A stretch of DNA of 64,000 nt from Beijerinckiaceae bacterium (GCA_947370975.1 CANBNG010000008.1:62001-126000), one strand, 5' to 3'. Shown: positions 52,659 through 63,061, counted from the stretch's first letter. A program made the numbers and translations. The notes: a model not told the origin generated them from the sequence alone.

Positions 52659-54815
52659 ATGATGAGCCCCAAACATTCGGGCCTGGCTGCGGCCGTTCTT
52701 ACACTTAATTTGCTCGCGACCTCGGCCCTGACTGCCCCCCCGGCGGTTGCACAGGCGCAGACGGCGCGTATCGAGATCGATGCCGATGATATTGGCGGCG
52801 TCGTAACGGGCCCGAACGGGCCGGAGGCCGGCGTCTGGGTGGTCGCCGAAACACGCGACCTGCCGGTGCGCTTCATCAAGATCGTCGTGACCGACGATCA
52901 GGGCCGCTTCGTCATCCCCGATCTGCCCAAGGCGAAATATAACGTCTGGGCGCGCGGCTATGGCCTCGTGGATTCCGACAAGCAGGTGTCCGAGCCCGGC
53001 AAGACCCTCTCCATCAGCGCGAAAGTCGCGCCCAACGAGACTGCGGCCGCGCATTATTATCCGGCGATCTACTGGTATTCGATGCTCCAGATCCCGGGCG
53101 CAGATCAGTTCGGCGGCAAGAGCGATATCCCCGAGAAGCTCAAGCAGACCGACTGGCTGAACCTCATGAAGAACAATGGCTGCGTCGGCTGCCATCAGCT
53201 CGGCCAGCTCTCCACGCGGACCATTCCGGAGGCGTTCGGAAAGTTTGACACCGGGGCCGATGCCTGGGCGCGGCGCACGCAGGCGGGCCAGGCCGGCGAG
53301 AGCATGACCAATCTGCTGGCCGGCGAAATGGGTGGTGTGGCCTATAAATATTTCGGCGACTGGACCGACCGGGTCGCCAAGGGCGAATTGCCCAAGACCA
53401 AGCCGCAGCGTCCGCAGGGCGAGGAGCGCAACATTGTCGTGACGCTTCGCGACTGGATGAACGAGAAGCAATATTTGCACGATCTGATTTCGAGCGACCG
53501 CCGCAATCCGACCGTCAATGCCTATGGCCCGCTTTACGGCTCGCCGGAATATTCATCCGACACGATCCCGATTCTCGATCCGATCAAGAATTCGACCACC
53601 AGCTTCCAGATGACCTATGCGCCCGGCACGCCCGAAGCGCTGGGCCCGGGCCATGCGGCGGCCAAGGAGGCCCTTCAGCCTTCCGCCTATTGGGGCAATG
53701 AAAAAATCTGGGATACGCACGGCAATAACCACAACAGCATGATCGACCAGGATGGTCGCGTCTGGCTTGCCGCTACCGGCTTCCCGGGGCCCAATCCCGA
53801 TTTCTGCAAGAAGGGCTCGGATCATCCCTCCGCCAAGCTCTTCCCGCTGGATGCCTCGCTGCGCCGGATCGCCATGTATGATCCCAAGACGCAGAAATAC
53901 ACGCCCTATCAGACCTGCTTCCAGACCCACCATCTGATGTTTGGTTATGACAAGGATAATACCGTGTGGGGCAGCGGCGGCGGGCAGGTGCTCGGCTGGC
54001 TCAACACCAGAATCCTGCTGGAAACCGGTGACATCCAGAAAGCGCAGGGCTGGACCGCTCTCGTGCTCGACACAAATGGCAATGGCAAGCGCGACGATTA
54101 TGTCGAGCCCAACCAGGCCGTCGATCCGACCAAGGACAAGCGCATCGTCGCCAATTTCTACGCTGTCATGCCCCATACCGACGGCTCCGTCTGGGGCTCC
54201 ATCCGCACCAACCCCGGTGCTGTCGTGCGCGTCAATCCGGGGTCTAACCCGCCTGAAACCGCGCTTGCCGAAATCTACAATGTCCCGGCGCCGGGCTTTG
54301 GCCCGCGTGGTGGCGATATCGACAAGGATGGCGTCGTCTGGGTGTCGCTGGCCAGCGGCCATCTCGGCAGCTTCGATCGCCGCAAGTGCAAGGCCCCGCT
54401 CAATGGGCCCACTGCAACCGGCAATCATTGCCCCGAGGGCTGGGCCTTCCATAAATATCCGGGCCCGGGCTTTGACGGCATCGGCGATAACAGCGCCGAG
54501 TCGAGCTATTACACCTGGGTCGACCAGCACAACACGTTTGGTCTTGGCGAGAATGTTCCCGTTTCGACGGCCAATCTCGGCGATGGTCTTGTCGCGCTCA
54601 AGGGCGACAAGATGGTCTCGCTGCGCGTCCCCTATCCGCTGGGCTTCTATGCCAAGGGACTGGATGGCCGCATCGACGACGCCAAGGCTGGATGGAAAGG
54701 CCGTGGCATCTGGACGACCAATGGCGACCGCACGCCCTGGCTGATCGAAGGCGGCAAGGGCACCAAGCCCCTGTCCGCTCACTTCCAGCTCCGCCCCAAT
54801 CCGCTGGCCCATTAA
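52659..54815 (+). CDS. Exported multidomain protein: carboxypeptidase-regulatory-like domain, haem c motif and beta-propeller
   Basis: About 718 residues, starting MMSPKHSGLAAAVLTLNLLA after a GGGAGGAATTG ribosome site; ATG 52656 and 52659 are both possible. The signal peptide ends PPAVAQAQ. An N-terminal beta-sandwich (about 35-115; GVVTGPNGPEAGVWVVAETR) is followed by one CxxCH motif (NNGCVGCHQLGQLSTRTIP, near residue 180). A propeller-like region follows (streptogramin lyase/SMP-30 type, NNHNSMIDQDGRVWLAATGF, GGDIDKDGVVWVSLASGHLG), with a Ca-binding-like DTNGNGKRDDY. Periplasmic. Function unknown. A strong terminator follows. Confidence 0.8.
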   Translation: MMSPKHSGLAAAVLTLNLLATSALTAPPAVAQAQTARIEIDADDIGGVVTGPNGPEAGVWVVAETRDLPVRFIKIVVTDDQGRFVIPDLPKAKYNVWARGYGLVDSDKQVSEPGKTLSISAKVAPNETAAAHYYPAIYWYSMLQIPGADQFGGKSDIPEKLKQTDWLNLMKNNGCVGCHQLGQLSTRTIPEAFGKFDTGADAWARRTQAGQAGESMTNLLAGEMGGVAYKYFGDWTDRVAKGELPKTKPQRPQGEERNIVVTLRDWMNEKQYLHDLISSDRRNPTVNAYGPLYGSPEYSSDTIPILDPIKNSTTSFQMTYAPGTPEALGPGHAAAKEALQPSAYWGNEKIWDTHGNNHNSMIDQDGRVWLAATGFPGPNPDFCKKGSDHPSAKLFPLDASLRRIAMYDPKTQKYTPYQTCFQTHHLMFGYDKDNTVWGSGGGQVLGWLNTRILLETGDIQKAQGWTALVLDTNGNGKRDDYVEPNQAVDPTKDKRIVANFYAVMPHTDGSVWGSIRTNPGAVVRVNPGSNPPETALAEIYNVPAPGFGPRGGDIDKDGVVWVSLASGHLGSFDRRKCKAPLNGPTATGNHCPEGWAFHKYPGPGFDGIGDNSAESSYYTWVDQHNTFGLGENVPVSTANLGDGLVALKGDKMVSLRVPYPLGFYAKGLDGRIDDAKAGWKGRGIWTTNGDRTPWLIEGGKGTKPLSAHFQLRPNPLAH

Positions 54816-54843
54816 GGCCCGGCCGAGAGGCGTTCAAAAACAG

Positions 54844-54873
54844 AAGCCCCCGTCTGCGACGGGGGCTTTTTTT
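54844..54873. terminator. Terminator after the haem-propeller gene
   Basis: AAGCCCCCGTC, loop TGC, GACGGGGGCTT, then a long T-run. The plus-strand T-run serves the 52659 gene; the A-run on the left could help stop transcription from the convergent TolC gene. Confidence 0.92.
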
Positions 54874-54889
54874 ATGGGTCGGCTCCGTC

Positions 54890-56407
54890 TCAGCGTTTGT
54901 TTGCCAGCTTGAGGGTCTTCAAATGCGCCGTGCCCTGCGCCCGGAATGCTTTTGCAAGTTCGGGCACGGAATCGGTCATCTCTGCTGGGTAAGGATCGAC
55001 GCCCACTGAGCTCAGCATGCTGGCATAGGCTGATTGTGCGTCAGCGGCGGCGACATCGAAGCGCGCACGCGCGAGAAGCGCCATCAGTTCCTCGCGCACC
55101 AGTTCGATCTCGCTTGTCTGCGCCGCGCTTTCGGAGGCTGTGAGCTGCCTGAGCAATTGCTGCTGCACGCCGGAATAATTGGCGAGCGTCCTGGCGCGCG
55201 CCAGACTGCGCTCATAGCGCGTGCGGCTGACATGGACTTGCAAGGCGATGGCTGCGGCGGTCGCCTTCACGCGCTCGCCGAGCAGGGCCTCATTCGCATC
55301 GATTTCGTTCTGGCGCACCGGATAGGCCGCGAGCCGGACGAGGTTCAAGCTCGCGCGCGCACCCCAGCTCCACCAGTCCCCGTTGAGGGTATAGGAATTG
55401 GATGTGAACGACGGCCCCGCATTGAGATTGAGGCCGGGCAGCAATTCCAGCAATGCCGCAGTTCCGTCCAGCCCACCAATCCTCTGATCGTAGAGAACTG
55501 AACGCATCTCTGGCCGGTTTTCAAGCGCCGTCTGCACGAGCGATGCGGGCCGCGCGAACCCGCCTTCCGGCGGCAGATTGTTTGTCTGGCGGACCAAGGT
55601 GAATTTCGTGTCCGGCGACAGGTTCATCAGCATGGCCAGCTGACTTCTGGAGGCGGCGACCTCGGCCTCGATCTGCTGGATGCGTTCGGTCACTTCATAA
55701 ATGTCGCGTTGATAGGTCAGCGACACCAGCGGGCCCGTCTGGCCGCTTGCGCCCATCAGCTCGGCGCGCTTCAGCGCGCTCTGCACGCGACCCTGCAATG
55801 CCTTGAGGTCGCGGCTGAGATATTCGGCAGCCAGCGCGCGCCAATAAGCGCCGCGCACTTCCTCGACGATCCGCGCGAGCGCCTTGCGCCGCTGCTCCTG
55901 CGCAATCATCGTGCGGTCGGCCGCCTGTTTGGCGCGGATGTAGGACAGTCCGAAATCCAGCACGTTCCAGGACAGGGACAAGTCGCGCGTGTTCAGGTCG
56001 CGATCCTGCGACGTCGAATAGCTGAAGTTCTGCTGGCCCGAACCGACCTGCACACTCGAGCTCGCATCGGCCTTGTTGCGCGCGGCATAGCCGGCGTTTG
56101 CAACAAGGGAAGGCAGCATGGCGATGGTCGCCGTTTCGGCCTGCCGGTTTCGCAAGGCTATTTCCATCAGCTCGACGCGGCTGTCGAGATTGTAGAGCAC
56201 AGCGCGCGCCATCGCCTCGCTGAGGTCGATGGGCCGTGTCACGGGCGCCTGCCCGAGGCTGGAAGCCTCCAGGCTCGCCCTGGCCGCGCCGCCGGCCTCC
56301 TCCGGCTCAAGGGCCTTGGTGTTGACGCTGCATCCCGCCAGCATGCCGATGAGCACTGTTGCGACGGAACATTTCAGAAGACTCGAAAAATCGGACAAAC
56401 TGGACAT
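54890..56407 (-). CDS. TolC-family outer-membrane efflux/secretion protein
   Basis: A 505-residue protein. The N-terminus has a lipoprotein-type signal (VATVLIGMLAGCSVNTKALE; lipobox LAGC). Two repeated coiled-coil halves follow the TolC layout, e.g. ALRNRQAETATIAMLPSLVA and NRPEMRSVLYDQRIGGLDGT. It lies 90 bases downstream of the giant DUF4347 gene in the same direction, so it is likely the outer-membrane channel for its secretion. No ABC transporter or membrane-fusion gene is in the window; those parts may lie elsewhere. Confidence 0.88.
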   Translation of the reverse strand: MSSLSDFSSLLKCSVATVLIGMLAGCSVNTKALEPEEAGGAARASLEASSLGQAPVTRPIDLSEAMARAVLYNLDSRVELMEIALRNRQAETATIAMLPSLVANAGYAARNKADASSSVQVGSGQQNFSYSTSQDRDLNTRDLSLSWNVLDFGLSYIRAKQAADRTMIAQEQRRKALARIVEEVRGAYWRALAAEYLSRDLKALQGRVQSALKRAELMGASGQTGPLVSLTYQRDIYEVTERIQQIEAEVAASRSQLAMLMNLSPDTKFTLVRQTNNLPPEGGFARPASLVQTALENRPEMRSVLYDQRIGGLDGTAALLELLPGLNLNAGPSFTSNSYTLNGDWWSWGARASLNLVRLAAYPVRQNEIDANEALLGERVKATAAAIALQVHVSRTRYERSLARARTLANYSGVQQQLLRQLTASESAAQTSEIELVREELMALLARARFDVAAADAQSAYASMLSSVGVDPYPAEMTDSVPELAKAFRAQGTAHLKTLKLANKR

Positions 56408-56497
56408 CGCTGAAAAACCTCAAACAAAAATACAAAAATCAAACGCTTAGGAGCGGGGCGCAGGAGGCCGTGTCGGCCCTGCGCGCCGGGAAAAAAA

Positions 56498-59400
56498 TCA
56501 GGCTGCCGATGTGTCCCCAAGTGAGACGCGCGCGGAGCTTTCCATGGCCACGAGCGAGGCGAGCAGTTCGGCAACCCGCATATCCGTTTCGCGCCGCAAT
56601 AATTCGGCGAAAGAGGCTCCATAATCGCGGTCGCTGCGCGGCGCTGGCCCCAGCTCGATGTCGCCGGTCGCGGTATCGACCGTCAAAGGCACGATCACGC
56701 GGGCCCCCGTCGAATCGATGATTTCCGCGCTGAATGTCACCTTGCCCTGGCCGCGCGCCACGAAGATGGACGAGCCCAGTTTGTAGACGGCGTCGCCGCC
56801 GGACACGATCTGGATATCGGCGCCGGGCACGCGCGCGGCGGCGTCAGTCGATGACGGCGAAGGCGCGGAAATGCGCACCTCGAGCACCACGCCCCGGTCG
56901 ATGGCCGAAAACTGCAGGCGACTGGCAAGGCTGGTACTGGCGAGCGGGGCAGATACACCGCCGGCCTCAGATCCGGAGGTTGACGAGCTTGTGGAGAGGC
57001 TGGACGGTGCATCGCTGGCGCTCGTGAAGGGCAGGGCGATCATGCTGGACATGCGCCCGCCTGCGACGACCGTGATCGGCTTGGCCACAATGGCTGTTGA
57101 GGCCTCCGCAACGGAAGCAATCACGGAAGTCTCTGCCTCCGAACTCTGTCCTGACACGGAGAGTTTGGGCGCTGGCGGCGCATCGTTCCTCACCGTTTCG
57201 GTTTTCGAGGGCTGCTCGCCGATGGGTGCAAAATTGCCTGGTGGCGTCACAACAATGGGGGCGGCAGGCGGAGGCACAAAACCGGAAGGCACGACGACCG
57301 GCGCGGAGACCACCTTTTCCCCATTTCCTTGCTGGTCGAGGTAGGAAGCCACAGCACGGATCGATGCGCCCGCCTCGGATTTCCCGATTGTGAATTCGTC
57401 GCCCGTTCCGACAGATCGGTTGCCGACAAACCATTCGATCGAAAGCACGCCCAATCCATCGGCGTCCTGCAACGTCGATATTGCCTTCAGGGTCTGGCCG
57501 ACTTTTGCCTGCCCCGAGATGACGAGCGCTCCGGATGGGGCGTCGTTCACGGGCAGGACGATCACCTCGATATCCTGCAGCACAGTCGTCGTCCCATCTC
57601 CAACCGAGATGGTGAAATGGTCGTTGCCGTTGAAATTGGCGTCGGGCGTGAAGCTGAAGGAGCCGCCCTCGCCGAGCGTGACCTTGCCGTTGTCCGGACG
57701 GGATACAATCCGGTAGGTCAACGGACCCGCGCCACCTGTGGCCCCCACGGAGCCAGTCAGGCGATTGTCTTCGTGCCCTTCGAGCAACTGGCTTTCGGGC
57801 GCGGTCAAATCCGAGGGCTCAGGCTCGACAGGGCTGATGCGGAAGCTGACATCCGCTGTTGCTCCATCGAGGCGCGCGGCATTGCCATGCCTATCCTTGA
57901 AGCTCATGCCGGTTGCCGACAGCCGAACGGCGCCCGCATAGCCGCTTTCGGGCGTAAAGCGGAGGGTGGCGGACAATCCCTCGACGGCGACGACCGACAA
58001 CGTGCCCTTGCCTTCGACAAGAGCCGTATCCGTCAGCCTGAACGTCGACACATCGATGGTTTCGCTGAACGAAACGTCGATAATATAATCGCCGTTTTCA
58101 GATTGTCCGGCTGAGAGGCTCGCCACGGAAGGCGACGTTGAATCCACATCGAGAACGGCGACTGCCGCAGTGGGATTTTCCTGCGCGTCGCGCGCCACCG
58201 CTTCGATCCTGTTGAGGCCATCAGCCAGATCGGATGTGGGCGTGATGCTCCAGGTCCACTCGCTTGCGTGAGAGGTCGGCATGTAAGAGCCAAGGCTCAC
58301 GCGCGAGTTGTCGTCCTTCACCAGATAAAGCGACACGCTCGTTGCATCGGCGCTGGCTGTTCCGGTGATGACCGGGCGCTTGGCGCTGGTCGCGCCGGCA
58401 TTGGCGATGGTTAGTGAGGGGCCGGTTGTATCGACAGTGAGATTTGTGGTTGCCGTGGTGGGATTGTCCTGCGCGTCGTGCGCGACGGCTTCGATCCTGT
58501 TGACACCATCTGGGAGATCGACTGCGGGGGTGATGCTCCAGGTCCAGTCGTTTGCATGAGACGCCGGTGTGTAAGAGCCAAGGCTCACGCGCGAGTTGTC
58601 GTCCTTCACCAGATAAAGGGACACGCTCGTTGCATCGGCGCTGGCTGTTCCGGTGATGACCGGGCGCTTGGCGCTGGACGCGCCGGCAGCAGCAATCGTC
58701 AAGGCTGGGCCGTCGCGATCGATAATATATCCGGCAGACTTTGTGCTCGACAGCACTCTATTGCCCGCCATATCGGTCGAGGCGGTGTTTGCCTTCAGCC
58801 TCAGCTGCACGGCGCTGCTGGAGCCAAAATCTTCGACAGTGACAACCCAGGCCCTGCTTCCGCTCCCCCCGGGAGCCGGCGCGGTGGAGATGCGCGCGCC
58901 CGTGACAAGCGCATCCGAGCCGTCGCGGACTTCGAAAGAGTCGGGTGTGACGTCTTTCACATCCTCGCTGAACGTCACCTGGAAAGCGACACTTGTCGCG
59001 TTGGTCTTCTCCTGCCCCACGCGGTCAATAGCCGTCACTGATGGCCGGGTGGTGTCGACAGTCACCTGGACACTTGTGGCATTGGACACGTTGCCATTGA
59101 CATCAGTTGTTAGGAAAGAGACCGCATATGTCCGTTCGCCGTAGATCAACAAATTGAGTGTCGTGGACCATTTGCCTTCAAAATCCACGGCGATCGTCGA
59201 GACCTTCTCGCCATTGACATAGGCCGCCACAGTTCCGCTCCGGGCAGCCGTGCCAGAGAAGCTCGGTACCGTATTGGTGAATTGCGGGTACGACGACAGG
59301 ACAGGCCCGTTGGGCGCTGCGGACTTAACCGAAAAGCTGAAATCGAAAGTCGTTACCGCGCCAAACAGATCTTTGGCCTTGGCCTGATAAGCGTACGAGC

Positions 59401-62400
59401 CGTCGGCAAGCGCGTCGGGCGTCCAGGTCCAGTGCAGCCGATCGCCGGGATCCAATGTGGCGACGCCGATCTTGGTCGCGCCATTGTAAATATCGACGCT
59501 CGCCAGAATGCCATTGGCCACGAGATCGAAAGCCGGCGTCGTATCGTTGATCGTACCCGTGCTCGACAGCGAAATGGTCTTTGCCGCGCCGCCCGTGTCC
59601 GACGTGACAGTCACCGCCTCGATCGTCTGTTTGGATTTGAGCCGAAGCCCGGTGTCGTCCCTGATGGATACGAATGGCGCAAAGGTCACAACCGCGCTGG
59701 CAGTGTCTGAAACATCGGCATAAGTCAGCGTCCAGACGGACCTGTTCGCCCCTTGCGTGATCGTCGGGCGGAGGTTGGATCCCGGCATAAGAAAATTGTC
59801 GGCGATCATCGAGCGCGCGTCGATGTCGCGGTCGAAGGTAAGCGTGAAGCTGCGATGGCCGGAGGATGACCCGGCGACCATGCCAAGGAGGGAGGGACCA
59901 TCGTATGGCGCCGCGGCGTGAACCGTGACGTCATAGGTTGAACTGGTGACATTGCCAGCTCGGTCAGTCGCTAAAATATCAATCGTATGGTTGCCCTCTG
60001 CAAGAGCTGCAATGGTCCATTTGGTTCCCGATATGCTGGATGCTACATCGTTTTCATCGACAGAGATCACCAGCGTCGCATTCTGCTCTATTGTGCCCGA
60101 CAGGGGCGAGTCTGCCGTCCAAACGAGCCGGTCAATCCGTGCTGCTGCGGGTGGGGTCGTGTCAGCCTCGACAATAAACAGACTCTCATGCGCGATTCCG
60201 TCGGTATCCGTCAGCATGACCTTGACGAAATATTTGCCCTCGCCCGGAGGAACGAAATTCACCTCCCATGCGCCGTTGATACCATCGACCAAGTTGCTGC
60301 CGTCATAGTCCGGTTCGCTGCTCCCGACAGCCCAATATTTATAGTCCATCGTGACCATAGCGTCCGTCGTCGAGCCGTCCAGAAGGACGCCGAACTCATC
60401 GATCTTATTGATGATGAAGGTGTTTGCCGCGGGTGTGACCGGCTCCCAATCGACCGTGTCGACCGCCACGCCGGCATCGTTGTTGAATACGTAAAACGTC
60501 AGTTCCGTGATGCCCGAAACATTCCCCAACGCGTCTTTGGCTGTGGCTTGCAGCTTGTATCTTCCGGCTGCCAGACCCGCAGGTACGGTCAAGGCCCAGG
60601 TGCCCAGCGCAGTGTTGGTGTTCGCGGTCAACACGGGGATTGTCGGGCTCGTGACCGTGACGGTCGAGCCTTTCTCCGTGGTTCCGTTCAAGACCCAGGA
60701 CGTCGAGGGGACAATGTCATTCGCCAAGGCATTGAACCGCGGCGCGACGGGGGGCGTGCGGTCGACGGTAATGCGGATTGAGGCATAGCGTACGACAGGG
60801 TTTGTGCCGGCCGACGTTATTTTGAGGTAAAGCGCATTTGCGCCCTCAGGCAGATCCGTCGCGGGCGTCCAGATCCATTCCGTGCCAGTTTTCGTGAGGC
60901 TGGCGAGCCTTTCGGCTCCCGAATAAACCTCGACGGAAGCCGCTGTAGCGGCAGTAGTAAGTGTAAGTGTTGGCCTGGGGTTGCTCGTCAGGGGCGCGGC
61001 GACGTTTGTCATCAGGACGCCGTCCAACTTGCAGGTCATCAGATCCGTAGGCCCGGCATAGAAGAAGAAACTCGTTGATGCTGTCGTGTAATCGGGCGGA
61101 TCGACAGCATCGTTTCCGGCCTTATCCTTGAAGGTCGGGAGCACATTGAGCCAGGCCACGCCGCTTGTCTGGGCCAGGGGTGTGAAAAAAACGTCCACGC
61201 TCGTCTGGTCTGCGCTGAAGACGAGATTTGTTATTGTTCCGATAGCCCTGCCACCCATTGTAGGCAGCACGATATCGCTGGCAGTGAATGTGGATGTATC
61301 GATCGCCTCCGAGAAACGGATTGTGACTTTATAGGTGTTATCCGTTTGCCTCCCGGCAGCCACAAGGCTCGCCACCTTGGGCGCAGTCGTGTCGATGAGG
61401 ATCTGGAATGCGTCCGTATTCGTCGAGACTGCATCCCTACTGTCGGTGACCCGCGTCGCTACGCGATAGGTCATGTTATTTTTCAGGTCGGTTGTTTGTG
61501 CCACCTTCCATTTCACGTCGCCGCCCGACTCCGCGACGAATGTGGCATTGCGTGTGAAGGACACGTCTTTCCGGAGACCCGCGTCGTAATAGGTGAAGAT
61601 CAGTTCGATTTTTTTCGTGCCCGCCGGCGTCGTTCCCTCGATCACGGGGCGCGTATTGGTGGGCCGCACGATTCTGTCGGCGGGAATGCCGCTCACTGCA
61701 AAATCAGCCAGATCATAGGCGTAATTTTCTGGCGCAATGATTTTGGTCTCGATGGCGCCAGTTGTCTTTTCCAGTGTCCAGTCCGCCTTTCCACCCTGGT
61801 TGCCCACGTCATCGGCGGAGGCCGCGACATCAGCGGCGGTTGCCTGCGCAATGGCGGCTATGAGTTTGGAGCCCTCCTCGCCCGCAGCCACCTTGCAGCC
61901 GTAGAACATGATGTCGGCTTCGGTGGTCAGATGTGACTGCCAGGCGTGCAAATCCTGGGAATGTTGTTCCACTGAGGCTGTGTCGATGACGCTTGCGCCA
62001 AGCGTCGCCTGCGCCTGCGTGCCGTGCCCGATGATATGCAGCGCGGAAATTTCGCGTCCCTGTTGTGCAAGGACTTTTCCGATCGCGTCGAAACCGTCCT
62101 GGTCGGCTTCGATCGTTACAACGAGAACATCCTTTCCGACCGCCTGTCGGAATGCGTCCGGGTTCAGAACGCGCGCGTCGATGAAGACGATTTCACGGAT
62201 GGATGGCGCCGCTGCCGCGGCTGCCGGCAGGTTCTGCCGGACGTCGCTGTTATCCACCGGCTGCACGGCGGCTGCCAGTTTGGCCGCATCGGCCGCGAGA
62301 TCGGATGCAGCTTCATGCGCGGCTGCGTGGTCGGCGGCCGCATCCGCGCCTGCAGCCTCTTTCACTGCAACGAGCGTCGCGCCCGCTGCGCCGTCAAAGA

Positions 62401-62515
62401 CCATGCGCGGTTCAAGCGCGATCAGATCGGATGCCAGAGGGCGCGCTTTGAGCCCCAGCGCTATTTCGATGGCTGCGTCCAAACCTGTTGCGCCACGATG
62501 ATCGAAATTAAGCAT
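56498..62515 (-). CDS. Giant secreted/surface repeat protein with DUF4347 and Ig-like domains
   Basis: A 2005-residue protein with no Sec signal. The N-terminus carries the LEPRMVFDGAAG motif (about residue 35) common in DUF4347 proteins, then DUF4347 (about 105-265; IVFIDARVLNPDAFRQAVGK, LHIIGHGTQAQATLG). The rest is mainly Ig-like/SwmB-like repeats (PKVASLVAAG, AIDTSTFTASDIVL), two near-identical 96-residue repeats (about 1266-1457), a cadherin-like module (about 1580-1680) and a Ser-rich tail. No RTX nonapeptides seen. Paired with TolC downstream, it looks like a type I secreted adhesin or matrix protein. Confidence 0.85.
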   Translation of the reverse strand: MLNFDHRGATGLDAAIEIALGLKARPLASDLIALEPRMVFDGAAGATLVAVKEAAGADAAADHAAAHEAASDLAADAAKLAAAVQPVDNSDVRQNLPAAAAAAPSIREIVFIDARVLNPDAFRQAVGKDVLVVTIEADQDGFDAIGKVLAQQGREISALHIIGHGTQAQATLGASVIDTASVEQHSQDLHAWQSHLTTEADIMFYGCKVAAGEEGSKLIAAIAQATAADVAASADDVGNQGGKADWTLEKTTGAIETKIIAPENYAYDLADFAVSGIPADRIVRPTNTRPVIEGTTPAGTKKIELIFTYYDAGLRKDVSFTRNATFVAESGGDVKWKVAQTTDLKNNMTYRVATRVTDSRDAVSTNTDAFQILIDTTAPKVASLVAAGRQTDNTYKVTIRFSEAIDTSTFTASDIVLPTMGGRAIGTITNLVFSADQTSVDVFFTPLAQTSGVAWLNVLPTFKDKAGNDAVDPPDYTTASTSFFFYAGPTDLMTCKLDGVLMTNVAAPLTSNPRPTLTLTTAATAASVEVYSGAERLASLTKTGTEWIWTPATDLPEGANALYLKITSAGTNPVVRYASIRITVDRTPPVAPRFNALANDIVPSTSWVLNGTTEKGSTVTVTSPTIPVLTANTNTALGTWALTVPAGLAAGRYKLQATAKDALGNVSGITELTFYVFNNDAGVAVDTVDWEPVTPAANTFIINKIDEFGVLLDGSTTDAMVTMDYKYWAVGSSEPDYDGSNLVDGINGAWEVNFVPPGEGKYFVKVMLTDTDGIAHESLFIVEADTTPPAAARIDRLVWTADSPLSGTIEQNATLVISVDENDVASSISGTKWTIAALAEGNHTIDILATDRAGNVTSSTYDVTVHAAAPYDGPSLLGMVAGSSSGHRSFTLTFDRDIDARSMIADNFLMPGSNLRPTITQGANRSVWTLTYADVSDTASAVVTFAPFVSIRDDTGLRLKSKQTIEAVTVTSDTGGAAKTISLSSTGTINDTTPAFDLVANGILASVDIYNGATKIGVATLDPGDRLHWTWTPDALADGSYAYQAKAKDLFGAVTTFDFSFSVKSAAPNGPVLSSYPQFTNTVPSFSGTAARSGTVAAYVNGEKVSTIAVDFEGKWSTTLNLLIYGERTYAVSFLTTDVNGNVSNATSVQVTVDTTRPSVTAIDRVGQEKTNATSVAFQVTFSEDVKDVTPDSFEVRDGSDALVTGARISTAPAPGGSGSRAWVVTVEDFGSSSAVQLRLKANTASTDMAGNRVLSSTKSAGYIIDRDGPALTIAAAGASSAKRPVITGTASADATSVSLYLVKDDNSRVSLGSYTPASHANDWTWSITPAVDLPDGVNRIEAVAHDAQDNPTTATTNLTVDTTGPSLTIANAGATSAKRPVITGTASADATSVSLYLVKDDNSRVSLGSYMPTSHASEWTWSITPTSDLADGLNRIEAVARDAQENPTAAVAVLDVDSTSPSVASLSAGQSENGDYIIDVSFSETIDVSTFRLTDTALVEGKGTLSVVAVEGLSATLRFTPESGYAGAVRLSATGMSFKDRHGNAARLDGATADVSFRISPVEPEPSDLTAPESQLLEGHEDNRLTGSVGATGGAGPLTYRIVSRPDNGKVTLGEGGSFSFTPDANFNGNDHFTISVGDGTTTVLQDIEVIVLPVNDAPSGALVISGQAKVGQTLKAISTLQDADGLGVLSIEWFVGNRSVGTGDEFTIGKSEAGASIRAVASYLDQQGNGEKVVSAPVVVPSGFVPPPAAPIVVTPPGNFAPIGEQPSKTETVRNDAPPAPKLSVSGQSSEAETSVIASVAEASTAIVAKPITVVAGGRMSSMIALPFTSASDAPSSLSTSSSTSGSEAGGVSAPLASTSLASRLQFSAIDRGVVLEVRISAPSPSSTDAAARVPGADIQIVSGGDAVYKLGSSIFVARGQGKVTFSAEIIDSTGARVIVPLTVDTATGDIELGPAPRSDRDYGASFAELLRRETDMRVAELLASLVAMESSARVSLGDTSAA
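58145..58720 (-). repeat. Tandem 288-bp repeat within the giant adhesin
   Basis: Two copies of 288 bp (58145-58432 and 58433-58720), each encoding a 96-residue Ig-like module (KRPVITGTASADATSVSLYL...). The core (58283-58398 versus 58571-58686) shows only about two mismatches in ~116 bases, so the duplication is recent or kept alike by recombination. Confidence 0.85.
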
Positions 62516-63061
62516 CTGGACGTTCCAACCCGTTTAAAAAAAAGGCCGCGCTCTGATGGGCGGTAAGAAAGCTTTAACTTCGCCTTGAACCAAATACATG
62601 TCTAGCAAGCCGGAACCGATTCTTTCAACACGGTTATCGTGGATTGCACCGGCATTATTCCAATTGACCATTCGTTCCCAGACGGGGATTTTCGGGAGGC
62701 TCCAATAATGGAGAATGATCAGATAAGATCATGAATTATTATTGATAATACGGATTTTTTAACTTTTTTTACGTTCTGAAAAACTCGGAATTTGGCTCAC
62801 CTTCGATACTTTTTAAATTTTATATAGATTGGTAGCTAAGAACAGGCGCGCAACTTAAGCGAGTAATTTAGATTAAATTTTCGCGCATGCGCAGTGTGGT
62901 GCGGCAATTTCCCAAGCTGCATCAATGCTGCTTGCACCCATCAATTTATATCGGTGGAAACAACACCAGAGTTCACCAAACTTTGGTATGACTTGAAACT
63001 TCAGAACCGCTCTAGACAGTGCGCCTTTTAAAGAAAACATTTTTCAAAGGGATCGAGCGCC
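62516..63061. other. AT-rich divergent regulatory region between adhesin and esterase genes
   Basis: 546 bases, much more AT-rich than the rest of the window, with long A/T stretches around 62730-62830. A perfect odd palindrome, ACCAAA-C-TTTGGT (62975-62987), lies upstream of the esterase gene. Probable bidirectional promoter with room for nucleoid proteins or a specific regulator. No ORF, tRNA or known riboswitch seen. Confidence 0.55.
62975..62987. promoter_or_regulatory. Palindrome upstream of the esterase gene
   Basis: ACCAAA-C-TTTGGT, perfect, 75 bases before ATG 63062. Operator candidate for an unidentified regulator. Confidence 0.35.

Noticed and set aside
53553..54812. Minus-strand frame of 419 codons over the haem-propeller gene
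   Set aside because: No recognisable motifs; the plus-strand gene has a signal peptide, SD, haem motif and terminator.
56498..57500. RTX (GGxGxD) calcium repeats at the adhesin C-terminus
   Set aside because: The C-terminal third was read for nonapeptide repeats and none were found.
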